DNA from: Achromobacter anxifer
GTDB lineage: Bacteria > Pseudomonadota > Gammaproteobacteria > Burkholderiales > Burkholderiaceae_B
Direction: 5' to 3'
Length of the DNA stretch: 64,000 nt
Assembly (NCBI RefSeq): GCF_903652925.1
Contig: NZ_CAHLAR010000006.1
Coordinates: 62,001-126,000 of the forward strand
Position 1 is the stretch's first letter. Each line of letters opens with the position of its first letter. Shown here piece after piece: positions 61,872 through 64,000 of this stretch. Position numbers and translations under genes: made by a program. The notes below the pieces were generated by a model. That model was not told the DNA's origin. It saw only the letters and a program-made list of their open reading frames with translations, and ran no database searches.

Positions 61872-63839
61872 TCAGGTAATGGATAAACCCAACTGGCGTC
61901 GGATTTGCCAGGATACAGTGCCACCATGTATCTGTGCAGAAATCAGCATGCCGAGTCGTTGTTCGATGACCGGCTTCCACGGCACCAGGCTGAACCCCAT
62001 ACCGTCATCCAGCATCGCGTAGCGCCCGCTGGCCAGCATGAGGCTGCGGCGGTAGATACCCGCCACGCGCTGCCCCTCAGCTACCGGACGATGCTCCAAG
62101 CCCGTATCAGCGGCAATGTCCTTCGCGGCCTGCGCCACTTCCCGATTGCGCAACGCGCCCAGCAGATTGCGCGCCAGGATCACGCGCTGGCCGCGCCGCT
62201 CGGCCAGTCCCTGTTCGGCCAGGAAATCGGCGCGCTGCTGTAGCGCCTGCTTGGCCTCGCCGCCAAAGCCCAGGTCACCCAGACCGGAGCCGCCGCCGAT
62301 CAACTGCTGATCCAGCCAGGTGGCACCGATCACGCGGGCCTGCCGCTCGATGGGCAGGTGCGATTTCAGCTCCACGGCCACGCCGCCCAGGCGCTGCGCG
62401 TCGTACTGGCGGCCACGCTCAGGCAAGTCACCGGGCACCTTCCATAGTCCCTCAGCGACGCGCTCCACGATGCCCGCTCGGCGCAGGGCTTCAAGGCGGC
62501 GGACATGGGCCGCAACCACTTCATGCGGGTCGCGGCCATCCTTGGCCTGGCCTTGTGCAATGGCCAAGTGATGGTCGGTGCGGTACAGCCCATTGGTCGC
62601 CAGCGCGGTGATGGTCTTGTCCGCTGCGCGCACCTCGGCGGAGCCTTTCACCTCGACCACTGCGCTCATGGGGTACTGCTCCAGTTCCGTCCTGGGCGGC
62701 AGCGCCACATAGTGGGCCTTGCCGTCGATGCCATCGACCACCAGATAGCCCCGGTCGTACAGTTCGTCGGCCAGTCCTTTGCCCGCCACGCGGCCGATGA
62801 TGGAGTGTCCATCCTCGCCCGGTTGGAACACGGCCAGGTCACGCTGCTTGCCGCCCATCGCGCGCTGCATGGTGCGGATGATGTCGCCACGTTCTCCCAT
62901 GGCCCGCAAGGTTTTCTCGGCATCGGCATGCACGGCCCAAGTGCCGGGCTGGGTCTGCGTGGCAAGCCCCATGCGTTGAAGCCGCTGCAAGCGCCCGACC
63001 AGCAGCAGACGCTGGCGTTGCAGTTTGGGTTCGTTGAAGCGCTCGACCTTCACCAGGCCGTCCACCGCCTCGCGCTGGAGGGTGCGATCCAGGCTCGTCC
63101 ACCGCTCCTGTTCCACTTCGCGGGCTAGGGTGCGCTGGATCTCCAGCTCGGTGCGCGGCCCCAGCCATTCGGTGGCCAGTTCCATCGCCCGCTCGCGCAT
63201 GCCGCGGGTGATGTACTCCTGCGAAATGATGAGATCCTTGCCAGTGTCGTCCTTGCCGCACAGCACGACATGGGTGTGCGGGTTGTCGGTATTCCAGTGA
63301 TCGACCGCCACCCAATCCAGGCGGGTGCCCAGGTCGGCCTCCATGCGCTGCATCAGGTGCCGGGTGTAGGTGCGCAGGTCTTCGAGCTGCTCCGCATCCT
63401 CGGGCGAGACGATGAAGCGGAACTGGTGGCGGTCGCCCTTGCCACGCTCCTCGAAGGCGGCCGTGTCCGCCTCGTCGGTGATGGCGCCATAGGCACGGCC
63501 CTGTCCACCCTGGCGGTCCACGCCTTCGCGCTCGATGTAGCGCAGGTGCTGCACGGTGGAGCGGCCGCTGGCCTGCTGCAAATACACCAGCCGCACCTTG
63601 ACCGTGGCCCGGCGAGAAAGCGCCGTCAACGACTGGCCCGTGAAGCGGGCTGCGACATGACCGCGCCCCAGGCGCGAACCGGGGGGCTTGCCGGTGGTCT
63701 TGCGCCCCCGGCCAGAGACGCCAGCGGCCTTGCTCGTCTGGCGCAGCACCTGGGCAATGAAGGTGTCGCCGCGCTGCCTGGGCTTGCTGGGCCGCACGCG
63801 AAAACGGTCATCGTCACCGGGATTTCCGCGCTGGCTCAT
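61872..63839 (-). CDS. DUF3363-type relaxase
   Basis: A 655-residue relaxase of the Tn4371-family type (RlxS). The N-terminal half holds the histidine motif: H181 in VAVDHWNTDNPHTHVVL followed by H188 and H190, the metal cluster of VirD2/MobP-type nucleases. The C-terminal part is the DUF3363 domain. It nicks oriT and leads the strand through the channel. ATG 63839 starts MSQRGNPGDDDRFRVRP; the frame is open upstream to 63965, but the extension shows no conserved text. Confidence 0.92.
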   Translation of the reverse strand: MSQRGNPGDDDRFRVRPSKPRQRGDTFIAQVLRQTSKAAGVSGRGRKTTGKPPGSRLGRGHVAARFTGQSLTALSRRATVKVRLVYLQQASGRSTVQHLRYIEREGVDRQGGQGRAYGAITDEADTAAFEERGKGDRHQFRFIVSPEDAEQLEDLRTYTRHLMQRMEADLGTRLDWVAVDHWNTDNPHTHVVLCGKDDTGKDLIISQEYITRGMRERAMELATEWLGPRTELEIQRTLAREVEQERWTSLDRTLQREAVDGLVKVERFNEPKLQRQRLLLVGRLQRLQRMGLATQTQPGTWAVHADAEKTLRAMGERGDIIRTMQRAMGGKQRDLAVFQPGEDGHSIIGRVAGKGLADELYDRGYLVVDGIDGKAHYVALPPRTELEQYPMSAVVEVKGSAEVRAADKTITALATNGLYRTDHHLAIAQGQAKDGRDPHEVVAAHVRRLEALRRAGIVERVAEGLWKVPGDLPERGRQYDAQRLGGVAVELKSHLPIERQARVIGATWLDQQLIGGGSGLGDLGFGGEAKQALQQRADFLAEQGLAERRGQRVILARNLLGALRNREVAQAAKDIAADTGLEHRPVAEGQRVAGIYRRSLMLASGRYAMLDDGMGFSLVPWKPVIEQRLGMLISAQIHGGTVSWQIRRQLGLSIT

Positions 63840-64000
63840 GATGCAGTCCCCACCAAGCCCATCGCGCCCGAGCGCATGCGGCACACGGTATTCCCAATGC
63901 CCGCAAGGCCTTGGGGCTGCTGGCGGCACGAAGCCACCTTGTGGCGAGTGCCGCCCCCAACCCACGTGCAGACTGGCTTTGCGCGCGCCGTGGTGCCGCG
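63840..64000. other. 161-base window-edge region before the relaxase gene
   Basis: All three minus-strand frames are open, and one ends with TGA overlapping the relaxase ATG (ATGA), as expected if another transfer gene ends here. The text of that frame does not resemble TraF or any known family, so no gene is called. In known relatives traF stands at this place; the window ends too soon to decide. Confidence 0.35.

Larger units (their letters stand above)
31935..64000. mobile_element. Tn4371-family integrative conjugative element, partial
   Basis: Gene order from the right end is DUF2274, trbI, G, F, L, J, E, D, C, B, copG, traG, then cargo, then a DUF3363-type relaxase, the order known for Tn4371-family ICEs. 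The integrase, partition and replication genes expected beyond the relaxase lie past the window. The cargo (about 45.5-61.85 kb) is a fatty/branched-acid degradation module. The left boundary given is the end of host-like sequence and is approximate; the terminal repeat of this family could not be placed with certainty. Confidence 0.88.

Noticed and set aside
63836-64000. Open frame ending in ATGA at the relaxase start, possible traF end
   Set aside because: The text does not resemble a TraF C-terminus and the window ends too soon.

Overview
The window is high-GC DNA from a betaproteobacterium of the Alcaligenaceae (Achromobacter/Bordetella type). This is inferred from GC-rich codon use, the tripartite-tricarboxylate (Bug) solute-binding protein, several DUF4148 genes, and a short extragenic repeat that to my knowledge is common in that group. 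Host chromosome runs from 1 to about 31.9 kb. The rest, to the right edge, is most of an integrative conjugative element (ICE) of the Tn4371 type; its integrase end lies outside the window.

Host part. 1-1955: end of a surface-glycan locus (methyltransferase, GT2 glycosyltransferase, WbqC-like protein). 2033-7220: clsB-like phospholipase D with its EEP partner, aspS, DUF502 and FmdB genes. 7462-8745: Na+/H+ antiporter. 8893-13779: a divergent catabolic unit (Bug protein, MlrC-type M81 peptidase, class III aminotransferase, RpiR regulator). 13789-18312: a four-gene operon joining a ketosynthase III fused to a haem-oxygenase-like diiron domain with two membrane histidine-box oxidases and an unrecognised protein, probably an uncharacterised lipid pathway. 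18436-25233: DapA-like lyase, fRMsr, aminotransferase, ubiA, DUF1090, DUF4148 and a saccharopine-dehydrogenase-like enzyme. 25372-28548: GlcC-like regulator divergent from malate synthase G, with two matching operators. 28651-30375: TetR gene, 37-codon ORF and a cysteine hydrolase, with two copies of a strong palindrome. 30451-31875: a second TetR gene beside a tandem pair of DUF4148 genes; the three genes share one operator motif.

ICE part. 32226-44136 (all minus) is the mating apparatus in the order traG-copG-trbBCDEJLFGI-DUF2274, with stop/start overlaps at most junctions. An EexN-like exclusion lipoprotein and a LysR regulator follow. The relaxase (61872-63839) lies on the far side of the cargo. 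The cargo (45906-61825) is a nearly complete beta-oxidation module: on the minus strand an MFS aromatic-acid-type transporter, a large acyl-CoA dehydrogenase, MaoC hydratase and both ETF subunits; on the plus strand an acyl-CoA dehydrogenase of LCAD/isovaleryl type, alpha-methylacyl-CoA racemase, acyl-CoA ligase, thiolase, enoyl-CoA hydratase, SDR dehydrogenase and a PaaG-like isomerase. An AraC regulator divides the two arms. The racemase and an HSD10-type dehydrogenase point to an alpha-methyl-branched carboxylic acid as substrate; its identity cannot be read from sequence.

No rRNA, tRNA, CRISPR array or intact insertion sequence was seen.
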